Shown: positions 48,856 through 56,593 of the stretch, piece after piece
Layout of the letters: each line of letters opens with the position of its first letter
Numbering within the stretch: position 1 is the first letter of the stretch
DNA from: a virus
Length of the DNA: 64,000 bases
IMG/VR virus record: IMGVR_UViG_3300020581_000010
Location: 1 to 64,000 of that record
Reading direction: 5' to 3' (one strand)
Position numbers and translations under genes: made by a program
Notes under the pieces: generated by a model
Databases searched by the model: none
What the model was told of the DNA's origin: nothing
Seen by the model: only the letters and a program-made list of their open reading frames with translations

Positions 48856-49253
48856 GAACGACCTGAAAATGCCCTCTTGAGCAAAGCAAACACCGCCCCG
48901 CTCTTCACGTCGTCTGGCGTGCAGTGGAACACGCGGTATCCCATCAAGACAGCCTCATTCCTCTTGTGCTGGTCCTCGATGAATCCCTTCCCTCGCGTGT
49001 GCCTGCCTTGCGTCCAGGCTCCTCCGTCGATCTCCAAGGCTATGGGAATTGCAAGATGCGGCCAGCACACGTCAAATTTCCACTCCCTCGTATCGTGGAA
49101 CTCGTGCTCGAAGATCGGCGTCGGCAGGCCGTGCCCTACGCACATTGCCACGAACAGCTCGCGGTTGAACTTGCCCCGCTTGACCTTGGCTGTCCGCTTT
49201 TGGGGTGGGGTGACGATGCCGAGTGCATTGGCGTCTTTGGAGGAGAGTTTCAC
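48852..49253 (-). CDS. PD-(D/E)XK-type nuclease
   Basis: 133 residues, GTG start in a GTGA overlap. WKFDVCWPHLAIPIALEIDGGAWTQGRH with D-x13-E-I-D pattern is the PD-(D/E)XK core of Holliday junction resolvase-like or VRR-type phage nucleases; HKRNEAVLMGYRVFHCTPDDV is the usual following helix-strand. N-terminal basic segment. Likely resolves recombination intermediates made by the Bet system. Confidence 0.7.
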   Translation of the reverse strand: MKLSSKDANALGIVTPPQKRTAKVKRGKFNRELFVAMCVGHGLPTPIFEHEFHDTREWKFDVCWPHLAIPIALEIDGGAWTQGRHTRGKGFIEDQHKRNEAVLMGYRVFHCTPDDVKSGAVFALLKRAFSGRS

Positions 49254-49654
49254 GGCCTGGCCTCGTTAGTTGCGTTGTCGCCGCTTGTTTCGTGGCTCTC
49301 GGTGTGTTCTGGGTAGCCGTAATGACACGCTTCGCACCATTGCTCATCGCTGCCATCCTGCTTGTAGGCATGAAAGCATCCGTCAGGTTTCGGCCCGTCG
49401 ATCCGCCGCCGCTTGCAGTTCTCGCAGATGTCGGCCCCTTGGAACCAACGCCCTTGCGATACGCCGTCGCTCATGACCTTGACCCGAACTTCGACCTTGC
49501 GTTGCCAGAGCATCTTGAGCCAGTCCCACAGGCTCCACTCGATGATGACGGTCGTGTGGTGGAACGGGTCTTCGACAGGGATTTCACTCGTGGTCTTGTT
49601 GTCGATTTGCGTCCTGATTGACAGGTGCCGCTTCATGTGTTCAGTGTCTCGCAT
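49250..49654 (-). CDS. protein with zinc-binding Cys pairs
   Basis: 134 residues starting MRDTEHMKRHLSIRTQIDNK. WSLWDWLKMLWQRK suggests membrane or protein contact; ICENCKRRR...QWCEACHYGYPEH gives two CxxC pairs. Overlaps the HNH gene start region by 22 bases. Unknown. Confidence 0.55.
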   Translation of the reverse strand: MRDTEHMKRHLSIRTQIDNKTTSEIPVEDPFHHTTVIIEWSLWDWLKMLWQRKVEVRVKVMSDGVSQGRWFQGADICENCKRRRIDGPKPDGCFHAYKQDGSDEQWCEACHYGYPEHTESHETSGDNATNEARP

Positions 49655-50025
49655 GTCGCTCTCCTCTCAAGAATCTCCCTCAGTTGCCCCATCGCCCACG
49701 TCCGCTCATCCGTCAACGCTGACCGTCCCCCGATGCCGTGCCTGCGTACCAAGTGGACCAGCTCGGTTATGTCCTCTGGCGTCACCCGCTCGCGTGCGGC
49801 GGCTTTGGCCAAGAGCTGGTCTACAGATGGCTCGTTGCCATCATGCTGCGATTGGTGGCACAGCCGGCACAGACCAATCAGGTTTGCCGGGTGGTCCACT
49901 TGGCCGCTCCCCTTGGCGTGGATGTGGCAGCACTCGGCCGGCACAAAGAGGAATTGCGTGCGGCACCACTCGCACCGTGGACGAATGCGGACAGCCTGGC
50001 GTGCGTCTGGATCGTCAAGGATCAC
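49633..50025 (-). CDS. HNH endonuclease
   Basis: 130 residues, GTG start in a GTGA overlap. CEWCRTQFLFVPAECCHIHAKGSGQVDHPANLIGLCRLCHQSQHDG has CxxC, a His-Ile-His core and NLIGLCRLCHxxxH, a complete HNH motif. The C-terminal 60 residues are helical. Co-directional with the C5 methylase; together they could be a small restriction-modification-like pair. Confidence 0.75.
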   Translation of the reverse strand: MILDDPDARQAVRIRPRCEWCRTQFLFVPAECCHIHAKGSGQVDHPANLIGLCRLCHQSQHDGNEPSVDQLLAKAAARERVTPEDITELVHLVRRHGIGGRSALTDERTWAMGQLREILERRATCETLNT

Positions 50026-50738
50026 TGGTCGCCCTCAACGAAGCCGATTAATTGTCGCCCAACGAATTCAGTGTACGCTGGCGGGATTGCCTGGCTAAGT
50101 TCATCGCGGCTCATCCAATCAATGCCCATTGCCTTCCTGCCCATGTCCGTGCCAACGTGTTTTCTGTGGATGATCGGTTCGCCTTTGGCTGTCGTCCCAA
50201 TTTGCTTTCCCCTCTCAAGAACCGTGTGTCCAAATACTAAAAGCCAGTCACCCTTGTGAGTTCTCGGGCAAGTAGTCCCGAACAGGAATCGGTTGCTTTC
50301 AAAAAGCCGGTGCCTTTTTACTCCGCAGCCAAGAGCTAGCCCGCATACCAAAGCTGGGCATTCGAGCGGAGCTCCTGGGACGTTTTCGATCACCCACGGT
50401 TTTCCGGTTTTGTGCAACAATTCCCTTGTTCGAACGATCAAGTCGGGATGATCGGTGCGGCCGTGGATGTTGTTGGCCTGGCTATACGCTTGGCATGGTG
50501 GGCTGGCGTGAATGGCCGCAATGTCCTCAAGCCAGTAATTCGGCCCACTCGGAGCAATGTGGAACTTGCCGCCACGGAGCAAGCATTCGAGCAGTTCAAG
50601 GGCATCGCCTTCGACGAACGGAAACGGATAGTTTTTCTGAGGCTTGATGTCGCACCCAACCACGTCGAACCCGGCACGGTTGTACCCGACCGAACAGCCG
50701 CCAGCACCGCAAAACAGGTCTAGCAAAAGCGGCCTCAC
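50022..50738 (-). CDS. C5-cytosine DNA methyltransferase
   Basis: 238 residues starting at GTG (MRPLLLDLFCGAGG). DLFCGAGGCSVGYNRAGFDVVGCDI is motif I/II, HASPPCQAYSQ motif IV with catalytic Cys, WVIENVPGAPL motif VI, LFGTTCPRTHKG a late block, and AIPPAYTEFVGRQL motif X. It is shorter than bacterial Dcm enzymes because the target recognition region is small. It probably protects phage DNA from host restriction. Confidence 0.82.
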   Translation of the reverse strand: MRPLLLDLFCGAGGCSVGYNRAGFDVVGCDIKPQKNYPFPFVEGDALELLECLLRGGKFHIAPSGPNYWLEDIAAIHASPPCQAYSQANNIHGRTDHPDLIVRTRELLHKTGKPWVIENVPGAPLECPALVCGLALGCGVKRHRLFESNRFLFGTTCPRTHKGDWLLVFGHTVLERGKQIGTTAKGEPIIHRKHVGTDMGRKAMGIDWMSRDELSQAIPPAYTEFVGRQLIGFVEGDQ

Positions 50739-50926
50739 TTCTTCTCCCTCCCGCTGGCAATCTGCCTCAGCTTCGCCACGCTCACCTTGTCCAGCCTGTC
50801 CCGGCACTTGTCACACAAGCCCACCAATCCGCCCTCGAATTCGACTACGTTGAGCAAGAGAATCTGCGGCTTGAGGCATAGCTCGCAGTTCAGCAGACAG
50901 CGGATGGTCGAGGGGTCGGAGGTCAT
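50735..50926 (-). CDS. small zinc-finger protein
   Basis: 63 residues starting MTSDPSTIRCLLNCELCLKP. CELC...GLCDKC gives two CxxC pairs. Four-base overlaps with both the nucleotidase and methylase genes. Unknown. Confidence 0.55.
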   Translation of the reverse strand: MTSDPSTIRCLLNCELCLKPQILLLNVVEFEGGLVGLCDKCRDRLDKVSVAKLRQIASGREKK

Positions 50927-51459
50927 GGCTTCACGGTCTCTTCCAACGCTCCTGCAAGGTACGGCACCGCCTCAATCCCCCGGTTCGTGTTCCACGGTCT
51001 CGGCACCAGTATCGCCTGACCGCCAGCGTCTCGGAAGGCGTCCACGTTCTTGTCGTAGTCGTCAACCAGCACCGCGTCAGGTCGTGCGAAAAACTGCTTG
51101 GCTGACCCGATGAAAAACCGCCGACGGTAATTTGGCAGGCACGCCGCTATCCAGGCGTGCTTTGCTGACGAACACTGCGGGTCTCTTGCCGGCGAGGTTA
51201 GGATGCAGACGTTCTCGCGGCCGAAAGCCGATTCGACGTGCAGCAAGATTTCGTGGGCGTCCGGCATCCTTGCGAGCTGTGCCCAGAAGTGGTAGTCCAT
51301 CGGTGCCCAAAACTGCTCCGGCGTCATGCCCCAGATTTTGTCCATGTCGAACTCTTTTGCTGGCGTCGGCCCGGCGTAAGGGTTCGGCCGCTTGTGGGCT
51401 TTGCACGCACCCCCTACGAAGTCCGCAATCACTCCGTCGAGGTCAAGGAAGCATTTCAT
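50923..51459 (-). CDS. 5'(3')-deoxyribonucleotidase (HAD family)
   Basis: 178 residues. CFLDLDGVIADFVGG is HAD motif I (DxDG), VCILTSPARDPQ motif II, and AVLVDDYDKNVDAFRDAGG motif IV. Size and motif I match the NT5C family that dephosphorylates deoxynucleoside monophosphates. Phages use these to shape nucleotide pools. Confidence 0.8.
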   Translation of the reverse strand: MKCFLDLDGVIADFVGGACKAHKRPNPYAGPTPAKEFDMDKIWGMTPEQFWAPMDYHFWAQLARMPDAHEILLHVESAFGRENVCILTSPARDPQCSSAKHAWIAACLPNYRRRFFIGSAKQFFARPDAVLVDDYDKNVDAFRDAGGQAILVPRPWNTNRGIEAVPYLAGALEETVKP

Positions 51460-51710
51460 TCGTCCATCTCCTCAGCCATCTCGTAGGGCAACTCCTCTTC
51501 GTCAAGGTAGTCGCCGCGTGCCATCTTCTCCACGGTTTCCTTGAGGTTGCGGACGGACTGCCGAAAGTAGCTCGACTTGAGTTCAACGCCCACGCCTTTC
51601 CGACCGTTCAGGACGGCCCCAGCTACTTCACTGCCGACACCGCAGAACGGAGTCAATACTGTCTCGCCTGGGTTCGACCAGAGGTCCGCCGTGGAAGTGC
51701 AACAATTCAA
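51456..51710 (-). pseudogene. C-terminal fragment of an N4/N6 DNA methylase
   Basis: 84 residues with TTG start. DLWSNPGETVLTPFCGVGSEVAGAVLNGRKGVGVELKSSYF is the C-terminal SAM-binding block (PGd.VlDPF.GsGt...Aa...R..iGiE). The catalytic (D/N)PPY motif and target recognition part are absent, and the upstream DNA encodes an unrelated membrane protein. It may be a remnant, or a SAM-binding fragment that has kept a role. Confidence 0.6.
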
Positions 51711-51901
51711 ACCCCCTTCCTGTCAGGCACGAGCATCAGGAAGAACGCCACGCTGAACCCGCAGAAGAACCACCCGATTGCGGACGGCGGCTGCCAGAGG
51801 ACGGGATTCTCCACAGGAAACGCTGCCCCGTATCCGAGCACGATTGCCGCCGACAGGTGATACCACCACCGCGTTATGAGCCACAAAAGACGCTCATTCA
51901 T
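51707..51901 (-). CDS. two-helix membrane protein
   Basis: 64 residues starting MNERLLWLITRWWYHLSAAI. Two hydrophobic segments (residues 5-27 and 38-60) separated by a short polar loop, ending LVPDRKGV. Compact double-TM proteins of this size include holins, but it is far from any lysis gene. Unknown. Confidence 0.6.
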   Translation of the reverse strand: MNERLLWLITRWWYHLSAAIVLGYGAAFPVENPVLWQPPSAIGWFFCGFSVAFFLMLVPDRKGV

Positions 51902-52401
51902 CACTTCACCCCATTCGCCTTCGGCCTGTCCAAGAACCCGTACCGTTTTAGCTGTGCCTCTACCGCCGCCGTCGTTGACCTGATTGCCGCTATCCGCTTG
52001 CCGATGCTTTCCTCTAAGGCCCTGACGTATTTGTTCGCCTTGCCCATCCGAGAGGCCAGCTTGGTCAGCGTCTTGTTCAGCTCCGCAGACTGCCACGCCA
52101 TGTCGGCCAGTAGCCCCTCGACCTTGCGGGCCTCGTCGTACAGGGCCGAGACCTTGGCCGACGCCTTGGCCGACGCCTCCGCTTGCTGCTCCCAGATTCG
52201 CGTGAGGACGATCATCTGACGCTTGCCGCATTCGTCGATGGCCGAGAGGTCGAACACCTTCCCAAGGGCCTCCCTGACCCGCTCGGGGTGGTACTCGCAG
52301 GCGTGCTCGATGTCTCTTGCCAGGCGGTCGGCGGAGTCTCGGTCGCGGGCCTTGATGGCCGCTTCGCGGCGGTCTTCAGGAGTGAAGGGGTCGTCAGGCA
52401 T
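51901..52401 (-). CDS. helical protein next to the helicase
   Basis: 166 residues starting MPDDPFTPEDRREAAIKARD. Entirely helical with Ala/Glu/Lys-rich coiled coil (EQQAEASAKASAKVSALYDEARKVEGLLADM). Start chosen eight bases after the stop of the helicase +1 extension (52409). Unknown. Confidence 0.55.
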   Translation of the reverse strand: MPDDPFTPEDRREAAIKARDRDSADRLARDIEHACEYHPERVREALGKVFDLSAIDECGKRQMIVLTRIWEQQAEASAKASAKVSALYDEARKVEGLLADMAWQSAELNKTLTKLASRMGKANKYVRALEESIGKRIAAIRSTTAAVEAQLKRYGFLDRPKANGVK

Positions 52402-52408
52402 GGGCAGC

Positions 52409-52520
52409 TCAAAAGGGGATGGCTTCACTCGGATCATCGGCGAATCCGTAAGGCACGCAGGCGTCTTTCTCATCTAGCGTGTCGAAAACACTTCCTGCCG
52501 GCGGAGGAATTTTCGGCGGC
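52409..52520 (-). other. +1-frame extension of the helicase with SSB-like tail
   Basis: In the +1 phase relative to the helicase, reading continues through its stop as EPPKIPPPAGSVFDTLDEKD...DDPSEAIPF. The Pro-rich linker and acidic end with terminal Ile-Pro-Phe resemble the C-terminal tip of SSB proteins. No start codon with ribosome site lies inside, and the next gene begins right after its stop, which suggests it is translated, by frameshift at GCG TGA or because of an indel. Confidence 0.45.
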
Positions 52521-54140
52521 TCACGCCTGCACCTTCTTTCGATTCTTTGCGACGTACTGCGGGAACAGTTCGGCCACTGGCAGGGACCACAACTGTTCCC
52601 CTCTGGCTGGCATGTTCGGCATGTCTTGGAACTCCCACGGCCCCTTGCCGTTCATCTCACGCTTGAACCTTCCAGCCGCTGCTCCGGCGGTCCTTCCGGT
52701 GTTCGCCGCCCACCCCAGGCACGCTTTCCACTTCCGCACGGCCGACTCGTTTTGCGTGCCGTTCGTCGCCAGCGGATCGTCGATTTCAATGAGGATGCCG
52801 TTTTCCTGGTTGATGTTCTTCGGCTGTGCCGCTTCAGGCTTCGTACTGTGTCCGCACGCCGGGCACACGCTGCCGCTGTAGAGTGCGTGGCACTTCGGGC
52901 AGTGGAGGATAGACGGTGCGTCCGGCTTCACCTTGTCTTGAATCGTTTCGCCAGGTTTGAGCTGCCAGTCGATGTCCCAGTTAGGCATATGTTTGAAGAA
53001 GTGCACGCAGCCCGCATGGTCAATGAGGATAGCTTCTTTCTTTCCCTCTGCCGGCCTCATGACGCGACCGATCATCTGCATGAACTGCACGAAGGATTGC
53101 GTCGGTTTGGCTAGGATACACACCTCGGCGTCGGGACAATCGAACCCTGCGGTGAGCACGTTGCAGTTCGTGAGTACAAGCGTCTCGCCCCGCTGGAACC
53201 GGCACAGCATCCCGTCCCGCACATCGTCTTCCGTCGTTCCGTCGAGGTGTTCGCACTTCACCCCAGCCGCCTGGAACTGTTCAAGGATGGCCATGCTGTG
53301 GGACACACCGGACGCGAACACGATGGTCTTCTTGCCTTCCGCCAGTCGCTTCCAGTGGTCCACGATGTCGCCTACGAGTTTCGGCTTGTTCATCCGCTTT
53401 TCGAGTTCTTCCCTTACGTACTCGCCTGTTTCTGGATTGACCCTCATTCCCGCGAGGTCCGGCTGATATGGGCCGAACACGCGAGTATGCACGAGGAACC
53501 CGTCGGCGATGAGCTGCGAGGTCTTCACGGCCTGGATCATCCCGTTGAAGTCGCCTCCCAAAGTCTGCCCGTTGCCCTTCGCCGGGGTCGCGGTCAGGCC
53601 GACTACTACGGCATTGGGGAACATGCGGATGAGCATCTTCCACGTCGGAGCAGTAGACAGATGCGCCTCGTCAGGCACAATTAGGTGGAATTCTGGCAAC
53701 TCAAGGGCCATCTCCCGCCAGCGTTCGATGTTCTTGTGAGCCCGTGCTGAGTCCTGCATCGACAGAGTGCCTGAGTCCAGCCTCGCCTGCCACTCCCTGA
53801 TTTTCTTCGGGATGTTGATCACGCGGGATAGGAGCGTGTCTTTGGTTGCGACTTGGACCGGGTGTTCGAGGTCGTAGCCGCGACCAGACATGATGATGCC
53901 GTGTGGAACGTCGAGCCGCCGCAGCTTGTCGCTGCACTGCGTCACCAGTTCTCGGGATGGTGCGAGGAACAGGCAGCGTTTCTGCTTGGCGACGAGTCCG
54001 TGGATGATGTGTGCCGCCATGATCGTCTTGCCGGCCCCGCAGCTCGCCTGCAAGATTGCCCGCCGTTCTCCGGCTGGCATTTCCGAGAGCAGTTTGCGTA
54101 GCCTGTCCACGGCGTCAACTTGATATGGCCTGAGTTCCAT
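52521..54140 (-). CDS. SF2 DNA helicase (Rad25/UvsW-like) with zinc ribbon
   Basis: 539 residues. RPYQVDAV is the Q-like motif, ASCGAGKT Walker A (35-39), LIVPDEAHLS the DEAH box (157-160), GLTATPAKG motif III, LTNCNVLTAGFDCPDAEVCIL and FVQFMQMIGRVMRPAEGK motifs V and VI. A zinc ribbon (CPKCHALYSGSVCPACG) lies near residue 420 and a further 100 residues follow. Likely remodels replication forks or recombination intermediates. Confidence 0.85.
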   Translation of the reverse strand: MELRPYQVDAVDRLRKLLSEMPAGERRAILQASCGAGKTIMAAHIIHGLVAKQKRCLFLAPSRELVTQCSDKLRRLDVPHGIIMSGRGYDLEHPVQVATKDTLLSRVINIPKKIREWQARLDSGTLSMQDSARAHKNIERWREMALELPEFHLIVPDEAHLSTAPTWKMLIRMFPNAVVVGLTATPAKGNGQTLGGDFNGMIQAVKTSQLIADGFLVHTRVFGPYQPDLAGMRVNPETGEYVREELEKRMNKPKLVGDIVDHWKRLAEGKKTIVFASGVSHSMAILEQFQAAGVKCEHLDGTTEDDVRDGMLCRFQRGETLVLTNCNVLTAGFDCPDAEVCILAKPTQSFVQFMQMIGRVMRPAEGKKEAILIDHAGCVHFFKHMPNWDIDWQLKPGETIQDKVKPDAPSILHCPKCHALYSGSVCPACGHSTKPEAAQPKNINQENGILIEIDDPLATNGTQNESAVRKWKACLGWAANTGRTAGAAAGRFKREMNGKGPWEFQDMPNMPARGEQLWSLPVAELFPQYVAKNRKKVQA

Positions 54141-55147
54141 TACGGCTGATTCTCCAGTTCGACCTTACGCCACTTGGTTATCCACCCGGTCCCACGGCAT
54201 TCCGAGCACCCCTTGCCGTCGCAATCGCGGTGGACGATGTAGGGCTTGCCGAATTCGACGTGCTTGCACGCTTCCTCAAGGGCGGGAACGATGAGAGATA
54301 GGTTCGTCCACGGATAGAGCGTCTGGTTGTTCTTGAGGTGCTTGACGATGCCTTTGAGGGCCGCTGCGGAGTCTGACAGGAATGTGTCGCCGAACGTGTC
54401 GCGGAGCTTCTTGGGGACCACGTAGCCTTCGCCGTCTCGCGGGACTTTGGCGTCCTTCTCGGCAGCCTTCTCAGAATCGCTAGGAGGCTCCCAGGCGTCA
54501 CCGGCGTCTGGCGGTGGCGTGTCGGCCTTCTTCGGCTTCCCGTTGCCGCTGTGAGCCTTGCCATTGCTTTCGTGGACCTTGCTGCCGTGACTTGTGCCGT
54601 TGGCCGATGGGGTCGGGATGTCGTCCTCGTCGTCTTCTTCGTCGGGGTCGGTCTTGGATGTTCCTGCCGCGATCTGAATAGCTGGTGCTGGCATGGGAGG
54701 AGCAGCGTTGCTCTTTTTTCGTTCGCCTTGGATCGTCGCACAGGCATTGCATCCCTTGACGGCTGGTGCTGGACGAAGGTTGTTGCACTTGTTGCAACGG
54801 ATGTCGTCTGATTGGGCTTCGTCTTCGTCCGGAACGTCAGGACCATCATGGATTCGCTGCCAAAGAGCAATGAGTTCATCCTTCAAAATGGCCCCCGGGG
54901 CCATTTTGGCAAGCTGCATGTACTTACGGGACTGGCGGTAAGAGCAAGGCATGGCCTTTTCCGCGAGGGCCTTAAACTGGCCGTGAGGGCAACCAGATTT
55001 GGCAACCAAGAGCCACTTTCCAGATTCGAGAGCGTTGTTTGCTCTGGCGAATTCGCTCAGCTGCGACTTGTTGTGGAACCCAGCGGCTTTTTTGAATGCT
55101 GCCTTGACATCCACGTTCGCCTTGACGATTGCCGATGCTGCCTGCAT
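54140..55147 (-). CDS. DUF3102-like protein with zinc knuckle
   Basis: 335 residues. GCPHGQFKALAEKAMPCSYRQSRKYMQLAK resembles the HG.F......f..s...A..YM..a pattern of DUF3102 phage proteins. CNKCNN...GCNACATIQG is a zinc knuckle near 120-145. A long hydrophilic Pro/Asp/Ser linker (150-235) follows, then a second folded part ending in DCDGKGCSECRGTGW, a CxGxG-type zinc repeat as in DnaJ. Upstream of the helicase and coupled to it (TAATG). Confidence 0.6.
   Translation of the reverse strand: MQAASAIVKANVDVKAAFKKAAGFHNKSQLSEFARANNALESGKWLLVAKSGCPHGQFKALAEKAMPCSYRQSRKYMQLAKMAPGAILKDELIALWQRIHDGPDVPDEDEAQSDDIRCNKCNNLRPAPAVKGCNACATIQGERKKSNAAPPMPAPAIQIAAGTSKTDPDEEDDEDDIPTPSANGTSHGSKVHESNGKAHSGNGKPKKADTPPPDAGDAWEPPSDSEKAAEKDAKVPRDGEGYVVPKKLRDTFGDTFLSDSAAALKGIVKHLKNNQTLYPWTNLSLIVPALEEACKHVEFGKPYIVHRDCDGKGCSECRGTGWITKWRKVELENQP
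54884..54908. repeat. 25-base perfect palindrome inside a gene
   Basis: CAAAATGGCCCC, a central C, then GGGGCCATTTTG. It lies in the DUF3102-like gene, where it encodes KMAPGAIL. With A-rich left and T-rich right flanks it resembles a bidirectional terminator or a protein-binding dyad. Confidence 0.6.
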
Positions 55148-55165
55148 TGCTGACTCCTAAAAGGG

Positions 55166-55492
55166 TTATTTCTTGGAGAGACCTTCCAAAAGGAACTTGT
55201 GGACCTCGTTGCACCGTGCTTCGCCGTATATCCTTTTGAACCTGGTGAAAAGCAAGATGAAGTCGATTTTGCAATTGCCGCAATAATCGGCGTGCATCCT
55301 TATGGCTTCCCGTTCGGCAATGGACAAACGGCGATGGGATTTGCGGAGTTTCTTGACTTGTTCGCAGTTGAGAGTGCCACCGGCTTTGAGGTAGCGAACC
55401 CTGGCCTTGGCTTCCGATAGCTCAATTTTCTTGAAAATCTTGTTGAGTTCAGCGAATTGGGCTTCAAGAGCGGGAGATATTTCGGGCTCCAT
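55166..55492 (-). CDS. small helical protein, first gene of the helicase operon
   Basis: 108 residues starting MEPEISPALEAQFAELNKIF. Helical with a basic middle (RYLKAGGTLNCEQVKKLRKSHRRL) and a HADYCGNCKIDF Cys pair. Ribosome site GGTGAAGC. It follows the pseudoknot-like leader. Unknown. Confidence 0.58.
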   Translation of the reverse strand: MEPEISPALEAQFAELNKIFKKIELSEAKARVRYLKAGGTLNCEQVKKLRKSHRRLSIAEREAIRMHADYCGNCKIDFILLFTRFKRIYGEARCNEVHKFLLEGLSKK

Positions 55493-55511
55493 GCTTCACC
55501 AGAAAAGGCCA

Positions 55512-55609
55512 GCCGTCTCGGTCAGGGTTTGTATTCACCTGCCACAGCGAAATGTTCCCTGGCGAGACGGCGTGGATCAAATTGTTTTTGGTGTCACTTG
55601 TGGCAGGTG
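55512..55609 (-). promoter_or_regulatory. 5' leader with interleaved inverted repeats (pseudoknot-like)
   Basis: Four blocks on the plus strand: GCCGTCTCG (55512-55520), CACCTGCCACA (55536-55546), CGAGACGGC (55563-55571), TGTGGCAGGTG (55599-55609). The first pairs with the third (9 bp) and the second with the fourth (11 bp), both perfectly. The interleaved order is that of an H-type pseudoknot. The whole element lies in the leader transcribed from 55613 to the ATG at 55492. Confidence 0.65.
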
Positions 55610-55619
55610 ACTCCAGATA

Positions 55620-55647
55620 AGGATACTGTCACGGCGTGACGTGTCAA
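55620..55647 (-). promoter_or_regulatory. promoter with palindromic operator for the helicase operon
   Basis: Minus strand TTGACA (55642-55647), 16 bases, TATCCT (55620-55625). The spacer holds the perfect palindrome GTCACGGCGTGAC (55628-55640). The -35 overlaps the stop codon of the MazG-like gene, marking the operon border. Confidence 0.72.
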
Positions 55648-55937
55648 GCGGGATTCTTGGTCTTTTTCGGCTTTGAGAATCGCATGTTGAGTTTCTCAAT
55701 GAGCGTGCTTTCGATCAGTTCCATCGGCCACCCTTGCTTGATGCAGTAGTGGATCAGAATGCCCATGATGTCCGCAAGTTCATAGCAGTCGTCGGGGTAC
55801 TCTTTGAGTTCATTCAGCTCGTCTTGTGCGTGGCCAAGAATGAAGGGCGGCTGAACCTCCGACAAGTTGAAGTGTTTGCGATTGTGGACGTAGCCCTCGC
55901 GGACCATGCGTTCGATTTTCTTCCATGCCTTTTTCAT
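55644..55937 (-). CDS. MazG-like nucleotide pyrophosphohydrolase
   Basis: 97 residues starting MKKAWKKIERMVREGYVHNR. LGHAQDELNELKE with the following CYELADIMGILIHY gives the E..E and E..AD metal-binding helices of the MazG/all-alpha NTP-PPase superfamily. Phage versions hydrolyse dNTPs or lower (p)ppGpp. ATGA overlap with the upstream gene. Confidence 0.68.
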   Translation of the reverse strand: MKKAWKKIERMVREGYVHNRKHFNLSEVQPPFILGHAQDELNELKEYPDDCYELADIMGILIHYCIKQGWPMELIESTLIEKLNMRFSKPKKTKNPA

Positions 55938-56122
55938 GATGCGTCCTTTTCTACCGTCTTCTCGGCCAGCTTTTCCAGCACCCTCTTTGCGACGTACAGA
56001 TAGCGGTCTATCGACCATTTCGGGAGATCGTCCCACGAGTCTCGCATCCGCCGCTTTGTTTGCAAGCCGTCCCATTCGAGGGCGGATTCGTGCAGGAATC
56101 GGGCGAGCTGTTCGGCGGTCAT
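55934..56122 (-). CDS. small helical protein
   Basis: 62 residues starting MTAEQLARFLHESALEWDGL; start chosen because ATGA overlaps the previous stop. DDLPKWSIDRYLYVAKRVLEKLAE. Unknown, coupled to the MazG-like gene. Confidence 0.55.
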   Translation of the reverse strand: MTAEQLARFLHESALEWDGLQTKRRMRDSWDDLPKWSIDRYLYVAKRVLEKLAEKTVEKDAS

Positions 56123-56592
56123 CGCCATACGTTCCCCCACATGTCTGCCAGGTATCCGTTCGTCACCAGTTCTGGGAACATGATGCGAGCCTTTTTCCAG
56201 TAACGCTTGGTTTCCTTCCGGTCGCTGTTACTCAGGGATTCGATCAGTTCGCCAAGCATGGGACGACTTTCATTGCGACCGCAACCGGCCTCGATCTCTG
56301 CGGCCTCGATTGCCTGCAAAAACTTGTGGCAATCTAGGCAGGTGTTTTCTTCGTAGGTTTCGCCGATCGACGGTTCCTCACACTTGCAGCATTCGTCCGT
56401 GTCGCAGCACTGGCACTCCGACTGCTCGCAGTCGCGGCAGAATTCCCACTCCTGCATGTAGGTGTGAGCGTATGGCGTGCCCGGAAAAATCTTGGTGCAG
56501 CACTCGTTGCAGGTTTTCGTTTTGGCGGAAGCAACAATTCTTACTTCGTATACGCTCGCTCGCCAGTCGCAATCGCCTTGGTAAAAGCACAT
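56119..56592 (-). CDS. Cys-rich multi-zinc protein
   Basis: 157 residues starting MCFYQGDCDWRASVYEVRIV behind CGGAGG. Numerous Cys pairs (CNECC, CRDCEQSECQCCDTDECCKCEE, CLDC) indicate several zinc sites in residues 30-95. The C-terminal 60 residues are helical. Unknown. Confidence 0.58.
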   Translation of the reverse strand: MCFYQGDCDWRASVYEVRIVASAKTKTCNECCTKIFPGTPYAHTYMQEWEFCRDCEQSECQCCDTDECCKCEEPSIGETYEENTCLDCHKFLQAIEAAEIEAGCGRNESRPMLGELIESLSNSDRKETKRYWKKARIMFPELVTNGYLADMWGNVWR

Positions 56593-56593
56593 A

